In this document: positions 10,949 through 19,437 of the stretch, piece after piece
Numbering within the stretch: position 1 is the first letter of the stretch
How the letters are laid out: every line of letters begins with the position of its first letter
Source: Flavobacteriales bacterium
GTDB lineage: Bacteria > Bacteroidota > Bacteroidia > JACJYZ01
DNA length: 50,333 nt
Direction: 5' to 3'
Assembly: GCA_020435415.1 (NCBI GenBank)
Contig: JAGQZQ010000013.1
Span: forward strand, 1 to 50,333
Position numbers and translations under genes: made by a program
Notes under the pieces: model-generated
Told to the model about the DNA's origin: nothing
Databases searched by the model: none
Seen by the model: the letters and a program-made list of their open reading frames with translations, nothing else

Positions 10949-11089
10949 CATTGCATATCTTGGCATATGCTCCAGATAGGTTTATGAGGGTATGGAATGA
11001 TAACCATACTGATCTCAATTCGTAAATATATTAACCGGGCATGTACCATATTTGCAAATCCTCCATTTTCTCACCAAACAAATGAATAT

Positions 11090-11791
11090 ATGCTGTTAAG
11101 AACGGCCATTATTGACGACGATAAAGTGTTTTGCGATATACTCTCCCATTATATCAGCAAGATTGATTTAATGGAATTGGAGGCTATTTACCACGACATT
11201 CCCACCGTCTTGAATGATAATCGTGCATTCAAAAATCTGGATTTGGTATTTCTGGATGTTGAACTTCCGGGAATGACAGGAATTGAATTTCTGGAAACCC
11301 TTGAAAACCCGCCTCAGGTAATCATTGTTTCAGGAAAGAAGGAATACGGTGCAGATGCGTTTGATTATAACGTGTTGGACTACCTGAAAAAACCAGTTTC
11401 GTTTTCCCGTTTTGTAAAGGCCGTTAATAAGATTCAACAAAAAAATGCGGCACCGATGCCTGTGGATGGACTTTCCGACGGACACTTGTTTGTTCGTTGC
11501 GATGGCCTTTGGAAACGACTTGCATTTGAAGAAATACAATTGATCAAAGGGCATAATAATAGCGTTGTCGTTAAAACAGAAAAGGAAAGTTTTCATAGCC
11601 CAATGCGTATGAAAGAAATATTTGAACGATTACCCGCAGGTGCTTTCATGCAGGTTCACCGGTCCTACATTGTAAATCTGAATAAGATCGACAAAGTTGA
11701 TGGAGAAATTCTGGAAATCAATAAAAGAACCATACCTGTAAGCAGAACCTACATTCGTGAATTGTATGAACGATTGCATATAGAAAGGTAA
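11090..11791 (+). CDS. LytTR-family response regulator 1
   Basis: A receiver domain (Asp-Asp-Asp acidic cluster in AIIDDDKVF, phospho-acceptor Asp56 in LVFLDVELPG, Lys in YLKKPVSF) joins a C-terminal LytTR DNA-binding domain. The LytTR part contains EEIQLIKGHNNSVVVKT, the FMQVHRSYIVNLNKID signature and ISRTYI-like end (VSRTYIREL). The product is 233 residues, normal for the family. I chose ATG 11090 because the longer reading from 10997 adds a 31-residue non-homologous lead, and a CATATTTG promoter-like box (11047-11054) lies inside that lead. Its stop overlaps the next ATG by one base (TAATG). It is the only clear transcriptional output of this signalling locus. Confidence 0.9.
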   Translation: MLLRTAIIDDDKVFCDILSHYISKIDLMELEAIYHDIPTVLNDNRAFKNLDLVFLDVELPGMTGIEFLETLENPPQVIIVSGKKEYGADAFDYNVLDYLKKPVSFSRFVKAVNKIQQKNAAPMPVDGLSDGHLFVRCDGLWKRLAFEEIQLIKGHNNSVVVKTEKESFHSPMRMKEIFERLPAGAFMQVHRSYIVNLNKIDKVDGEILEINKRTIPVSRTYIRELYERLHIER

Positions 11792-12180
11792 TGGCTAATA
11801 AAGTTTACATATCAGAAAGCGATCTCATTTGTGTGATTTACCAGGGAAATCAAACCTATGAAAGTGTGACCTCCGTGACGCGACAAGTCATTGCGGCAGC
11901 AGAGAAACTCCGGTTGAGGCACAAGGAGGTGAAAATTCTGAATTCACTGAAGTACATCAAGGGTACAACAGCAGAATCCCGAAAGGCTGTGGCTGATGCA
12001 TTGATGCTGGATACGTATGATAAGATTGCCTTGTATGGCGGTAACATGTTTTTTAAATACCTCACCAAACTCATTGTGATCGCCACCAAGAAAAGTGCAA
12101 AAGTCAAATATTTTGATTCAAAGGAGACTGCCAGTAAATGGCTGCTGATGAATAAAGTCAATACAGCCCTGAAAGAATGA
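11791..12180 (+). CDS. SpoIIAA/STAS-like protein
   Basis: This 129-residue soluble protein has the alternating beta-alpha pattern of SpoIIAA/STAS-like domains: CVIYQGNQTYESV, a long helix rich in Lys/Arg, VKILNSLKYIKG, a helix, KIALYGGNMFFKYLTKLIV, and a closing strand VKYFDSKETASKWL. Members of this fold act as small regulatory partners, often as anti-sigma antagonists or membrane-associated scaffolds. There is no conserved phospho-Ser signature that I can assign. It is translationally coupled to the LytTR gene by a one-base overlap and lies 42 bp before the kinase gene. This suggests a role as an accessory switch in the same pathway. Family level is moderately sure; role is inferred. Confidence 0.7.
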   Translation: MANKVYISESDLICVIYQGNQTYESVTSVTRQVIAAAEKLRLRHKEVKILNSLKYIKGTTAESRKAVADALMLDTYDKIALYGGNMFFKYLTKLIVIATKKSAKVKYFDSKETASKWLLMNKVNTALKE

Positions 12181-12222
12181 GCTCGACGTAAACTGCACAA
12201 CCCAAATGAGGAGTCAACATCC

Positions 12223-14172
12223 ATGACCATCAAAACCACATATAGCGACCTTGAGCAATACAAGAAACGTGTGGAGCACCGGTTGAACGAACTTATACCG
12301 GTTTTTGCCAGGGCAACAATTGGTGACTTCTCAAAGGATGTTCCATTTACTGAAAACGAAGATGAGTTCTCGGAACTTTATGTAGGTGTTCAGGTAATGC
12401 TGGATGTTATCCGTGATAAACTTGGAAAGCTTGGTAAATGGAATGATGAACTTGCCGACAGAATTGCGGAAAAAACCAGGGCGTTTGAAGAAGCACAGTA
12501 TCTGACCCATATTGGAAGTTGGGAGTGTGATGTGGAAAAGGGGAAACTCGATCTGTCCGATGAAATGTACCGGATTTACGGACTCCAGAAACAAACCAAG
12601 CCTATTGATTACGGCACATTCCTGCAGTATGTTCATCCTGATGATCGTGAACGTGTTGGTGACTGTGTCAATCTTTCTCTTAAGTCTCTTAAACCATTCA
12701 ACATATTTTACCGGATTGTCAGAGATGATGGTTCTGTGCGCATTCTTCAGGGAAGAGGAAAGGTAGAAGCCGATTGGGATGGAAACCCGGTACGTGTTCT
12801 GGGTACTGGTCAGGATGTCACCGATTTGAAACGTGTGGAAGATGAGTTGATTTATGCCAGGAATAACCTGGAGAAAAAGGTGAAGGAACGAACGACCAAG
12901 CTTAAAAGGGCTCTGGAAGACCTTCGTAAAGAGATGGCCAGGAGGGAAGAGGTGCAAGCCAAGGCAGAAAGGTTGGCGGCTATTGTTGAAGGTACCTACG
13001 ATGCCATTTTGAGCAAAACCCTGGATGGCACCATAACCAGTTGGAATAAGGCTGCACAGCGACTTTATGGGTATTCTCCTAAAGAAGCCATTGGGAAAAA
13101 TGTTGCGATCATCGTGCCTGATGAAAGGAAGGACGAGTTGGAGAACATCCTGTTGCGTCTAAGCCAGGGGAAGATGATCAAACGGCTGGAGACGATCAGA
13201 AGGCACAAAAACGGACACCTCGTGTATGTTAGTCTTACGATATCTCCAATTTACAACAGTGCCGGTGAGGTGATCGGGGCATCCAGTATCGCCAAAGATA
13301 TTACCCGGGAGGTTGCAGCACAGCATCAAATGAAAAAGAGCCAGATAAGGCTTAATAACTTCATGAACGCGGCCAGGGATGTATTTGCCATATATGACCA
13401 CGAACTTCGCCTGGTTGATATAAACAAAGCGGGTGTAAAACTGCTTGGAGAAAGAAGCAAGAAAAATCTGATCGGGAAGCATATGAATGAGATTTTCCCT
13501 TCCATAAAAGGAACCGAGCATCAGGCATTGTACGAGAAGGTCCTGTTAAAAGGACGCAGCAAAAGACTGGAGACTTTTCTCTCTCATGATGTTTTCGGTA
13601 ACCGGTTTTTTGCCATTGAGATATTTAAGCTTGATGAAGGAATTGGGGTGATAAGCCGTGACATAACACAGCAAAAGCAAAGTGATCAGGCCCTAAACGA
13701 AAGTGAGCGGAAGTACCGAACCCTGGTGGAAACGATGAATGAAGGAGTTCTTATCGTCAATAATGATGACGTGATAGAATTTGTCAATGAAACGTTTTGC
13801 AGGCAATCTGGTTATCCAATGGATGAACTGGTGGGCCAGAAGGCCATGGATTTATTGCTGGATGAAGATGAACGTGAGCGAATGAAGCATATGATTCTGA
13901 AGCGTCAGGATGGAGAGGCCAGTCAGTATGAGATCAGAATAAAAACAAAATGGGGACAGAAATTATGGATGCTTGTTAATGGTTCTCCTGTGTATAGCAA
14001 TGCCAATGAGGTTATAGGTTCGGTGGGTTTGCATACCAACATTAATCAACGTAAGCAACATGAGGCGGAGCTGGATGCATTGGCCAGGTTTCCGGCTGAG
14101 AACCCTAGTCCTGTTATGCGGTTCTCTATGAGGGGGCAGGCATTGATATATGTCAACCGTGCATCTCGTTGA
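12223..14172 (+). CDS. Multi-PAS hybrid histidine kinase, N-terminal part (frameshifted)
   Basis: These 649 residues begin with a HAMP-like helical segment (about 15-80, with no membrane helix). Four PAS domains follow: about 95-205 (IGSWECDVEKG...HPDDRERV), 245-365 (TYDAILSKTLDGTITSWN), 370-480 (ARDVFAIYDHELRLVD) and 490-605 (MNEGVLIVNNDDVIEFVN). The start of a fifth PAS is visible (ENPSPVMRFSMRG...YVNRAS). The frame then hits TGA. The fifth PAS resumes in the next frame immediately downstream, so this is one kinase gene of about 1226 codons interrupted by a single-base shift between about 14155 and 14172. It should be cytosolic and sense a small ligand or redox state. It has GAGGAG upstream of the ATG. 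Confidence 0.85.
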   Translation: MTIKTTYSDLEQYKKRVEHRLNELIPVFARATIGDFSKDVPFTENEDEFSELYVGVQVMLDVIRDKLGKLGKWNDELADRIAEKTRAFEEAQYLTHIGSWECDVEKGKLDLSDEMYRIYGLQKQTKPIDYGTFLQYVHPDDRERVGDCVNLSLKSLKPFNIFYRIVRDDGSVRILQGRGKVEADWDGNPVRVLGTGQDVTDLKRVEDELIYARNNLEKKVKERTTKLKRALEDLRKEMARREEVQAKAERLAAIVEGTYDAILSKTLDGTITSWNKAAQRLYGYSPKEAIGKNVAIIVPDERKDELENILLRLSQGKMIKRLETIRRHKNGHLVYVSLTISPIYNSAGEVIGASSIAKDITREVAAQHQMKKSQIRLNNFMNAARDVFAIYDHELRLVDINKAGVKLLGERSKKNLIGKHMNEIFPSIKGTEHQALYEKVLLKGRSKRLETFLSHDVFGNRFFAIEIFKLDEGIGVISRDITQQKQSDQALNESERKYRTLVETMNEGVLIVNNDDVIEFVNETFCRQSGYPMDELVGQKAMDLLLDEDERERMKHMILKRQDGEASQYEIRIKTKWGQKLWMLVNGSPVYSNANEVIGSVGLHTNINQRKQHEAELDALARFPAENPSPVMRFSMRGQALIYVNRASR

Positions 14173-15901
14173 TTGTCTTGATCGGAGCCATGAACTCCGT
14201 AAACAATGGAACTCTTTGATCAATAAGGTTTATATCCGTAATCAGGTTACAAAGGAGGAAATGGTTATTGAGAACCGTAATTACCTGTTTACCATTGTGC
14301 CGATAAGGGATGGGCATTATGTAAACCTTTACGGTACAGATATTACGATGGCGAAGCAGGCAGAAGAAGAGGTAAAACGTCTCCTTTTTGTTTTGTCTCA
14401 GACCGATAATTCTATTATGATTGCCGACGCCGATGGTACTATACGTTGGGTAAACGCAGCATTTAAGCGTATCAGTGGGTATTCTCTGGAGAATGTGAAG
14501 GGAACGCATGGAGAGATACTCAGGCATGGTAAATCAACAGGCCTGGATCCCAGGCACCCATATTTCAAAAGGATGATCAAGACACGACGCTCGGTGTCGT
14601 ATGAATGCAAGAACTTTGCGAAGTCCGGGAAAGAGTATTGGACCCTGACCACCATTACTCCGGTATTGAATGACAAGGACGAGATTGAGGGTATTGTGGC
14701 CATGGATTCTGACGTGACCGAAAAGAAAAAGGCAGAGAAAGCATTGCTGAAGGCGAAGAAAATTGCGGAATCCTCTGCCAAGGCCAGGGAGATGTTCCTT
14801 GCCAATATGAGTCATGAGATCCGGACGCCGATGAACGCCATCATGGGTATCATTCAATTGTTAAGGGAAACCTCTATCAATTCGCAACAAAATTATTATT
14901 TAAAGTCCATGGAATTTGCGGGGGAGAACCTGATGCGAATTATCGATGACGTATTGGATTTATCTAAAATTGAATCCGGAAAATTAAGTATAGAAGAGCA
15001 GGGGTTTGATATAGTGGAAATGGTCCGTGACCTTGTAAACTCTGTGGCATACCGGGCGCATGAGCAAGGTATTGAGATGAAACTAGACCTCGACATCGAC
15101 ATTCCACCGGTGGTGGTGGGAGACCCTGTTCGTATCAATCAGATACTTCTCAACCTGGTCAGTAATGCGATCAAATTTACACATGAAGGAGGTGTGCAGC
15201 TGTCTGTGAAGGTGCATTCACAGGATCAGGATAAATGTCTTCTTCGCTTTATGGTGGCAGATTCGGGAATTGGTATTCCTAAAGAGAAACAGGAACAAAT
15301 TTTTGAAGAGTTTGAACAGGCACATAAGGGAAATACAAGAAAATATGGCGGTACCGGACTTGGCCTGTCGATCGTGAAACGACTTACAAGCATGATGGAT
15401 GGTCGGATGAAATTGCAGAGTAAAGAAGGTAAAGGCACAACGTTTACCATTGATCTTCCTTTCAGAATAACTGATAAACCTTTGAGTGAAAATGCAACAG
15501 AGGATATGGGAAGATTACGGGATGTTCTTTCTGATAAATGCATTCTCCTGGTTGAAGACAATAAGCTTAATCAAATGGTTGCATCGGATTTTCTGGCTTC
15601 TATGGGAATAAAGGTCAGTATTGCCAATGATGGACAGGAGGCTATGGAGTGGCTGAGAAAACAACAGGCAGATCTTGTTTTGATGGACATCCAGATGCCT
15701 CGTATGGATGGTTATGAAACCACCAGAATGATAAGGGAAGAATTGAAAAGTCCTGTGCCAATCATCGCAATGACAGCGCATGCCATCAATGGGGAAGAAC
15801 GTCGTTGTAAAGCGGCGGGAATGAATGACTACATCAGTAAACCATTGAAGAAAATAACACTATACAAGAAAATAGCTCAATTGATCTCTAAAAAAACATA
15901 A
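14150..15901 (+). CDS. Multi-PAS hybrid histidine kinase, C-terminal part (frameshifted)
   Basis: This piece continues the kinase from the previous reading frame. It has the rest of PAS 5 (RNYLFTIVPIRDGHYVNLYG) and PAS 6 (about 80-190, NSIMIADADGTIRWVN). The HisKA domain carries phospho-accepting His222 (NMSHEIRTPMNAIMG). The HATPase domain has N box NLVSNAIKF, G1 DSGIGIP and G2 GGTGLGLSIVKRL. A C-terminal receiver follows with Asp513 (LVLMDIQMPRMDG) and Lys in YISKPL. All catalytic motifs are intact. The apparent ATG at 14150 is inside the broken PAS domain and is unlikely to be a natural start. It ends 4 bp before the Hpt gene. If the shift is real, only this half could make a kinase, without most of the sensor. 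Confidence 0.88.
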   Translation: MSTVHLVDCLDRSHELRKQWNSLINKVYIRNQVTKEEMVIENRNYLFTIVPIRDGHYVNLYGTDITMAKQAEEEVKRLLFVLSQTDNSIMIADADGTIRWVNAAFKRISGYSLENVKGTHGEILRHGKSTGLDPRHPYFKRMIKTRRSVSYECKNFAKSGKEYWTLTTITPVLNDKDEIEGIVAMDSDVTEKKKAEKALLKAKKIAESSAKAREMFLANMSHEIRTPMNAIMGIIQLLRETSINSQQNYYLKSMEFAGENLMRIIDDVLDLSKIESGKLSIEEQGFDIVEMVRDLVNSVAYRAHEQGIEMKLDLDIDIPPVVVGDPVRINQILLNLVSNAIKFTHEGGVQLSVKVHSQDQDKCLLRFMVADSGIGIPKEKQEQIFEEFEQAHKGNTRKYGGTGLGLSIVKRLTSMMDGRMKLQSKEGKGTTFTIDLPFRITDKPLSENATEDMGRLRDVLSDKCILLVEDNKLNQMVASDFLASMGIKVSIANDGQEAMEWLRKQQADLVLMDIQMPRMDGYETTRMIREELKSPVPIIAMTAHAINGEERRCKAAGMNDYISKPLKKITLYKKIAQLISKKT

Positions 15902-15905
15902 TGTT

Positions 15906-16256
15906 ATGGGACTGGATGTGCAAAGACTCAAACAATACCTCGAATGTGATGATGCATTCGTGGTGATGGTGATTGACCGGTTTATGAAGGAATCACGGGA
16001 AATCATAGAACACCTCGAGCAAAGGCTTATCGAAGAAGATGTGAATGGAATCAGAAGTTCTGCTCATAAAATGCTTAGCTCTACACGTATCATGGGTATG
16101 GACAACGTGACGCGTCTTTTCGAAAATATTGAAACCGATGCTGAGAAAGGAAAACCCATTAATCAGCTTCAGGGCGAGATTGAGCAGGCGAGAGAATCAT
16201 GGTTGCAGATGATGGAAGAGATGGAGAAGGTAAAGGAAGAATTATCCGGCGCATAG
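15906..16256 (+). CDS. Histidine phosphotransfer (Hpt) domain protein
   Basis: This 116-residue all-helical protein has the Hpt signature SAHKMLSSTRIMG, with phospho-accepting His54 and the conserved Lys two residues later. It has no catalytic domain of its own. In a phosphorelay it would take the phosphoryl group from the hybrid kinase receiver, whose gene ends 4 bp upstream, and pass it to other receivers. The stand-alone receivers in the same locus (three REC-TM proteins and the LytTR regulator) are the obvious recipients. The ATG at 15906 gives a normal Hpt length; no other in-frame start fits. It closes the signalling locus. Confidence 0.88.
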   Translation: MGLDVQRLKQYLECDDAFVVMVIDRFMKESREIIEHLEQRLIEEDVNGIRSSAHKMLSSTRIMGMDNVTRLFENIETDAEKGKPINQLQGEIEQARESWLQMMEEMEKVKEELSGA

Positions 16257-16390
16257 TTCAAGGGATTTATCCGCTTGTTTCGATAGCCTTTCGCCTTGCA
16301 ATTCGGTTCTTCGGTGGAACCAGTGAATATTGTCTTTCCCGTACCGGGTCAAGCACCCCAATCTGATCCTTTTCTGAATTTCCCAATCAT

Positions 16391-16452
16391 CCGATAAAGC
16401 TCATTATCGGGTATTTAGCCGATATTTTTATTTATCGGGTATTTATCCGATA
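16391..16452. promoter_or_regulatory. Operator array: five alternating CCGATA/TATCGG half-sites at 14-bp steps
   Basis: Hexamers start at 16391 (CCGATA), 16405 (TATCGG), 16419 (CCGATA), 16433 (TATCGG) and 16447 (CCGATA), exactly 14 bp apart and alternating in orientation. They form two 20-bp near-identical palindromes, TATCGGGTATTTAGCCGATA and TATCGGGTATTTATCCGATA, plus one extra half-site. The last half-site overlaps a -7-like box (GATATTTG, 16449-16456), which ends 4 bp before the satD start. That position predicts repression, possibly by SatD itself. Confidence 0.8.
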
Positions 16453-16460
16453 TTTGGTGT

Positions 16461-17081
16461 ATGACAAGTGTGATCACCGGAGATATCATCCATTCAAGAA
16501 CTTTGCAGAATCAGGACCCCTGGCTGATTCCTCTCAAGAAATTATTCAACGAATACGGAAAGACGCCAAAAGTATGGGAAATCTATCGGGGCGATAGCTT
16601 TCAGGTAGAAGTGAAGGATCCTGCAGATGCATTGCTCACAGCAATCCGGATAAAGGCCACAGTGAAATGTGTGAAGGGAATAGATGTGCGAATGGGAATA
16701 GGAATAGGGGGGAAGGATTATGAAGCTAACAGGGTATCCGAATCAAACGGCGAAGCGTTCGTGCATTCCGGCGAAAGGCTTGAAAGTATGAAGAAGGAGA
16801 AGCAAAACCTTTCGGTGAAAACCCCGTGGCCAGCCTTTGATGAGGAAATCAATCTCCACATACGTCTTGCATTGATTGCCATGGATAACTGGAGTCAGGG
16901 AGCTGCTGAGTTGATGACAATATCATTGGCAAACCGCACTTTAGGGCAACAGGAAATAGCGGAAAAGTTGGGCATAGCGCAATCATCTGTAAGTGAAAGG
17001 CAAACACGGGCGCACCATGCGGAGATCATGGATCTTGAAGCATGGTATCGAGAGAAAATAAATAAGTTGATACGTCAATGA
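16461..17081 (+). CDS. SatD family protein with C-terminal helix-turn-helix
   Basis: The 206-residue product has the SatD N-terminus: ITGDIIHSRTL, then VWEIYRGDSFQVEV, ALLTAIRIKA and IDVRMGIGIG. This region resembles nucleotide-cyclase-like ferredoxin folds. It is followed by a DNA-binding helix-turn-helix at about 160-185 (LGQQEIAEKLGIAQSSVSER). It is paired with a DUF3307 membrane protein through an ATGA start/stop overlap, an arrangement seen elsewhere for these families. The five-site CCGATA array ends 8 bp before its start codon, so autoregulation through the HTH is the simplest reading. The short leader leaves no room for a normal ribosome-binding site. The molecular role of SatD is poorly defined (first linked to acid tolerance in streptococci). 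Confidence 0.82.
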   Translation: MTSVITGDIIHSRTLQNQDPWLIPLKKLFNEYGKTPKVWEIYRGDSFQVEVKDPADALLTAIRIKATVKCVKGIDVRMGIGIGGKDYEANRVSESNGEAFVHSGERLESMKKEKQNLSVKTPWPAFDEEINLHIRLALIAMDNWSQGAAELMTISLANRTLGQQEIAEKLGIAQSSVSERQTRAHHAEIMDLEAWYREKINKLIRQ

Positions 17082-17788
17082 TGCTGCTCGTAAAACTTTT
17101 TCTGGCGCATTTGATCGGTGACTTCATATTGCAACCCGATCAATGGATACGGGAAAAAGAGGAGAAGAGATTAAGGTCTCCCAAACTTTACCTGCATACA
17201 CTGCTTCACGGAGCCCTCGCCTGGTTGTTTGTATGGGAGTTTGCTTTCTGGTTGCCCGCAGTAGTCTTAGCTATTTCCCACGGTCTGATAGACACCGTCA
17301 AGCTGAGCTTTCAAAAAGATAACCGGAAGCGGGAGTGGTTTATGATCGACCAGTGTCTTCACCTCGTTGTTCTGATTGTTGTATGGTATGCATATACCAG
17401 GCCGTTGTTGTGGGAAATAAACTGGTTTACAGATGACGTGCTCATTTATATAACGGCAGTTGTGATGCTGACACTCCCGGCCTCTGTTTGTATCAAAGTA
17501 TTTATCTCAAAATGGGCACCCCAGACAGAAGAGCATAATGATGAGTCGCTTCAGGATGCGGGGAAATATATAGGAATACTTGAGCGGCTGTTCGTTCTTG
17601 CTTTTGTAGTAACAGAGCATTGGGAGGCCATCGGCTTTCTGATTGCGGCCAAATCCGTATTTCGATTCGGTGACCTTCGCCAATCTAAAGACCGCAAACT
17701 CACAGAGTATATTCTGATTGGAACCTTGTTGAGTTTTGCGATGGCATTGACAACAGGCGTTCTTGTGAGGTACTGCATCGCTCATTAG
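17078..17788 (+). CDS. DUF3307 family membrane protein
   Basis: This 236-residue polytopic membrane protein has about six or seven hydrophobic helices. The DUF3307 hallmark is at the N-terminus, LFLAHLIGDFILQPDQW, followed by the HTLLHGALAWLF helix and the ISHGLIDTVKLSF segment with its conserved His and Asp. A second His-containing helix, FMIDQCLHLVVLIV, follows. The conserved His/Asp residues inside membrane helices suggest a metal- or lipid-handling role, but no activity is known. It overlaps satD by four bases (ATGA), implying translational coupling and control by the CCGATA array. Confidence 0.88.
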   Translation: MMLLVKLFLAHLIGDFILQPDQWIREKEEKRLRSPKLYLHTLLHGALAWLFVWEFAFWLPAVVLAISHGLIDTVKLSFQKDNRKREWFMIDQCLHLVVLIVVWYAYTRPLLWEINWFTDDVLIYITAVVMLTLPASVCIKVFISKWAPQTEEHNDESLQDAGKYIGILERLFVLAFVVTEHWEAIGFLIAAKSVFRFGDLRQSKDRKLTEYILIGTLLSFAMALTTGVLVRYCIAH

Positions 17789-17905
17789 TTTATGGGTGTC
17801 CGGGACGAAAGAATTGTCCCCTATTTGCAAAATTTGTGGCGCTTCACCCCCTGTCTTTTCAATGGATCTTATTATATTGATAATCCAACCTCTAAACTTT
17901 TAGCT

Positions 17906-18493
17906 ATGAAAAATCTCCTCCTTTTCTCCGTGATCGTTGCCATGATAACCGGTTGTGCAGATTCCGATAGCGGCTCGGATTGTTCAAAAGAAGTAGAATT
18001 GCTGAAAAAGGAGTTGGAGCTTACCAAACGTGAACTTGCGCTAAGAGAAAAATCTGATGGTTCGGCTTCCGGTTCGGAAACACCTGCAGAGAAAAGAAAG
18101 AAGAACATTCCTTCCGCGGATGAAGTGACCCCTTCAAAGAAAAAGGTATCTGCAGAGGAAACCAGTGCCAGCAGTGGTCAGAAAGATCCGGCATGGGTAG
18201 TGTCACAAATATTCAAGGCGGCCAAAAGCGGAAGTTTCGGTGTACTATCCGGGTTGTGTGATCCACACGGACATGGTGATGCGGAAACCAAAGCACTATG
18301 CAATATCAGAACTGCTCCTGCAAATGTCAGGCAGGATTTTGTGACACAGTTTAAGTATGGTCAGGTTGTGGGCAAGCCGGTAATTCGTGGGAACGAGGCC
18401 AGTGTTACCATGATGACGGGCCCCAAGGGCCGCACGCCAAAAACCATGAAGCTGGTGAACCGCGATGGGAAATGGTATCTGAGCAGTTATTGA
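17906..18493 (+). CDS. Predicted lipoprotein with coiled coil and DUF4878-like domain
   Basis: The 195-residue product has a lipobox MITGC, a coiled-coil stretch (KEVELLKKELELTKRELAL) and a Ser/Lys-rich linker. Its compact C-terminal domain runs from about residue 95 (PAWVVSQIFKAAKSGSF...) to MKLVNRDGKWYLSSY. The closing pattern resembles NTF2-like DUF4878 domains, which end in a similar W-Y motif. I start it at ATG 17906 because translation from 17792 would place 38 non-signal residues before the signal peptide. It converges with the DUF4407 gene, with only 8 bp between stops. Function unknown; envelope localisation is likely. Confidence 0.72.
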   Translation: MKNLLLFSVIVAMITGCADSDSGSDCSKEVELLKKELELTKRELALREKSDGSASGSETPAEKRKKNIPSADEVTPSKKKVSAEETSASSGQKDPAWVVSQIFKAAKSGSFGVLSGLCDPHGHGDAETKALCNIRTAPANVRQDFVTQFKYGQVVGKPVIRGNEASVTMMTGPKGRTPKTMKLVNRDGKWYLSSY

Positions 18494-18501
18494 TTCTGGA
18501 G

Positions 18502-19437
18502 TCAGGCGGGTGCTGTATTCGCTGATCCGAAATCCACATTGACCCCCAATCGGGCCAACCGCTCTTTTGTGTCGCTATCCATTTTGGCTATTTTTTCTAT
18601 ACGATAGTTGGTGAATGCATGTTCGTGTACCTCCAGCAGATCATCATAGGGTCCTCTGGGAGATAGCAGCTTGACCAGAACGGGTGACATCTCCAGGATC
18701 AGGAATAGAAGCATAACAAAGATACCGGCGGTGGCAATGACCGGGTTGCGTTCGGAAATGGTTGCCAATGCAATCAACCGTTTGTCAAACCCATCGTATG
18801 CACCGCGCTGAATGTTTTGTTGCATGCTGTCTACCATCATATGCAGTTTGGTCAACTGCATACGCTGTTCTGAAATTAGCGGAGAATTATGTGCAGTGAT
18901 CGTGTCAAGTTCTGTTTGTGCCTTATCAGCATCAGCTTTTTTTAGTGGGTAAATCTGAGCCAGACCGCGACGTGAGGAACCGCCTGTACCATCTGCTTCT
19001 ATCCTGGCTTCATGGTCCAGAGCGTTGCGTTCGGATGTTGCAACATCAATCTGACCTTGCAATGCCGTAATGCTATTCTCAAGCAATGATATATCACCTG
19101 CATAACGCTGTGCAAGGGCCTCCTCCTGTTTCTTGATATCATCGTGTTTCATGATCTCCATTTCGTAATCAATGGATGTATGAAAGATGGTTAACTCCAG
19201 GGGTTTTGAGATGGTGATGGCAATCATTGCGGCCAGGAACAGCCTGGGAATGGCAAGCCTCAGTTCTCGCCAGCGACTTCCGTTCTTCTTCATGCTTGAG
19301 ACAATGAAACGATCAAGGTTAAGGATCATAAGTCCCCAGACAAGTCCGAAAAGAACGGCGGCGCTCAATCTCAGATATACCGGAAGGTCATTGAAAACAA
19401 AGTACAAGGCATAGGCACTCGAGATCATTGCAAACAA
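18502..19437 (-). CDS. DUF4407 membrane protein, main part (5' end frameshifted)
   Basis: This 311-residue reading has membrane helices at the start (AMISSAYALYFVF, LSAAVLFGLVWGLMIL, LFLAAMIAITISKPLEL). A long coiled-coil periplasmic region follows (about 85-215), then one helix (VIATAGIFVMLLFLILEM) and a cytoplasmic tail, which is the DUF4407 layout. The apparent start (a TTG) is inside the family domain. The expected N-terminus, with GIGATVFFTG directly before GLFAMISS, is readable upstream in this frame, and the earlier residues are in a neighbouring frame (see next entry). One missing base near 19465-19469 explains it. DUF4407 proteins have no established function. Confidence 0.85.
   Translation of the reverse strand: MFAMISSAYALYFVFNDLPVYLRLSAAVLFGLVWGLMILNLDRFIVSSMKKNGSRWRELRLAIPRLFLAAMIAITISKPLELTIFHTSIDYEMEIMKHDDIKKQEEALAQRYAGDISLLENSITALQGQIDVATSERNALDHEARIEADGTGGSSRRGLAQIYPLKKADADKAQTELDTITAHNSPLISEQRMQLTKLHMMVDSMQQNIQRGAYDGFDKRLIALATISERNPVIATAGIFVMLLFLILEMSPVLVKLLSPRGPYDDLLEVHEHAFTNYRIEKIAKMDSDTKERLARLGVNVDFGSANTAPA

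Noticed and set aside
12331-12957. Long antisense open frame (208 codons) under the kinase gene
   Set aside because: It lies opposite strongly coding PAS domains whose motifs are clear; the antisense translation has no family pattern.
14132-14136. GGGGG run as the cause of the kinase frameshift
   Set aside because: The downstream frame has a stop at 14144-14146, so the shift must lie after that point.
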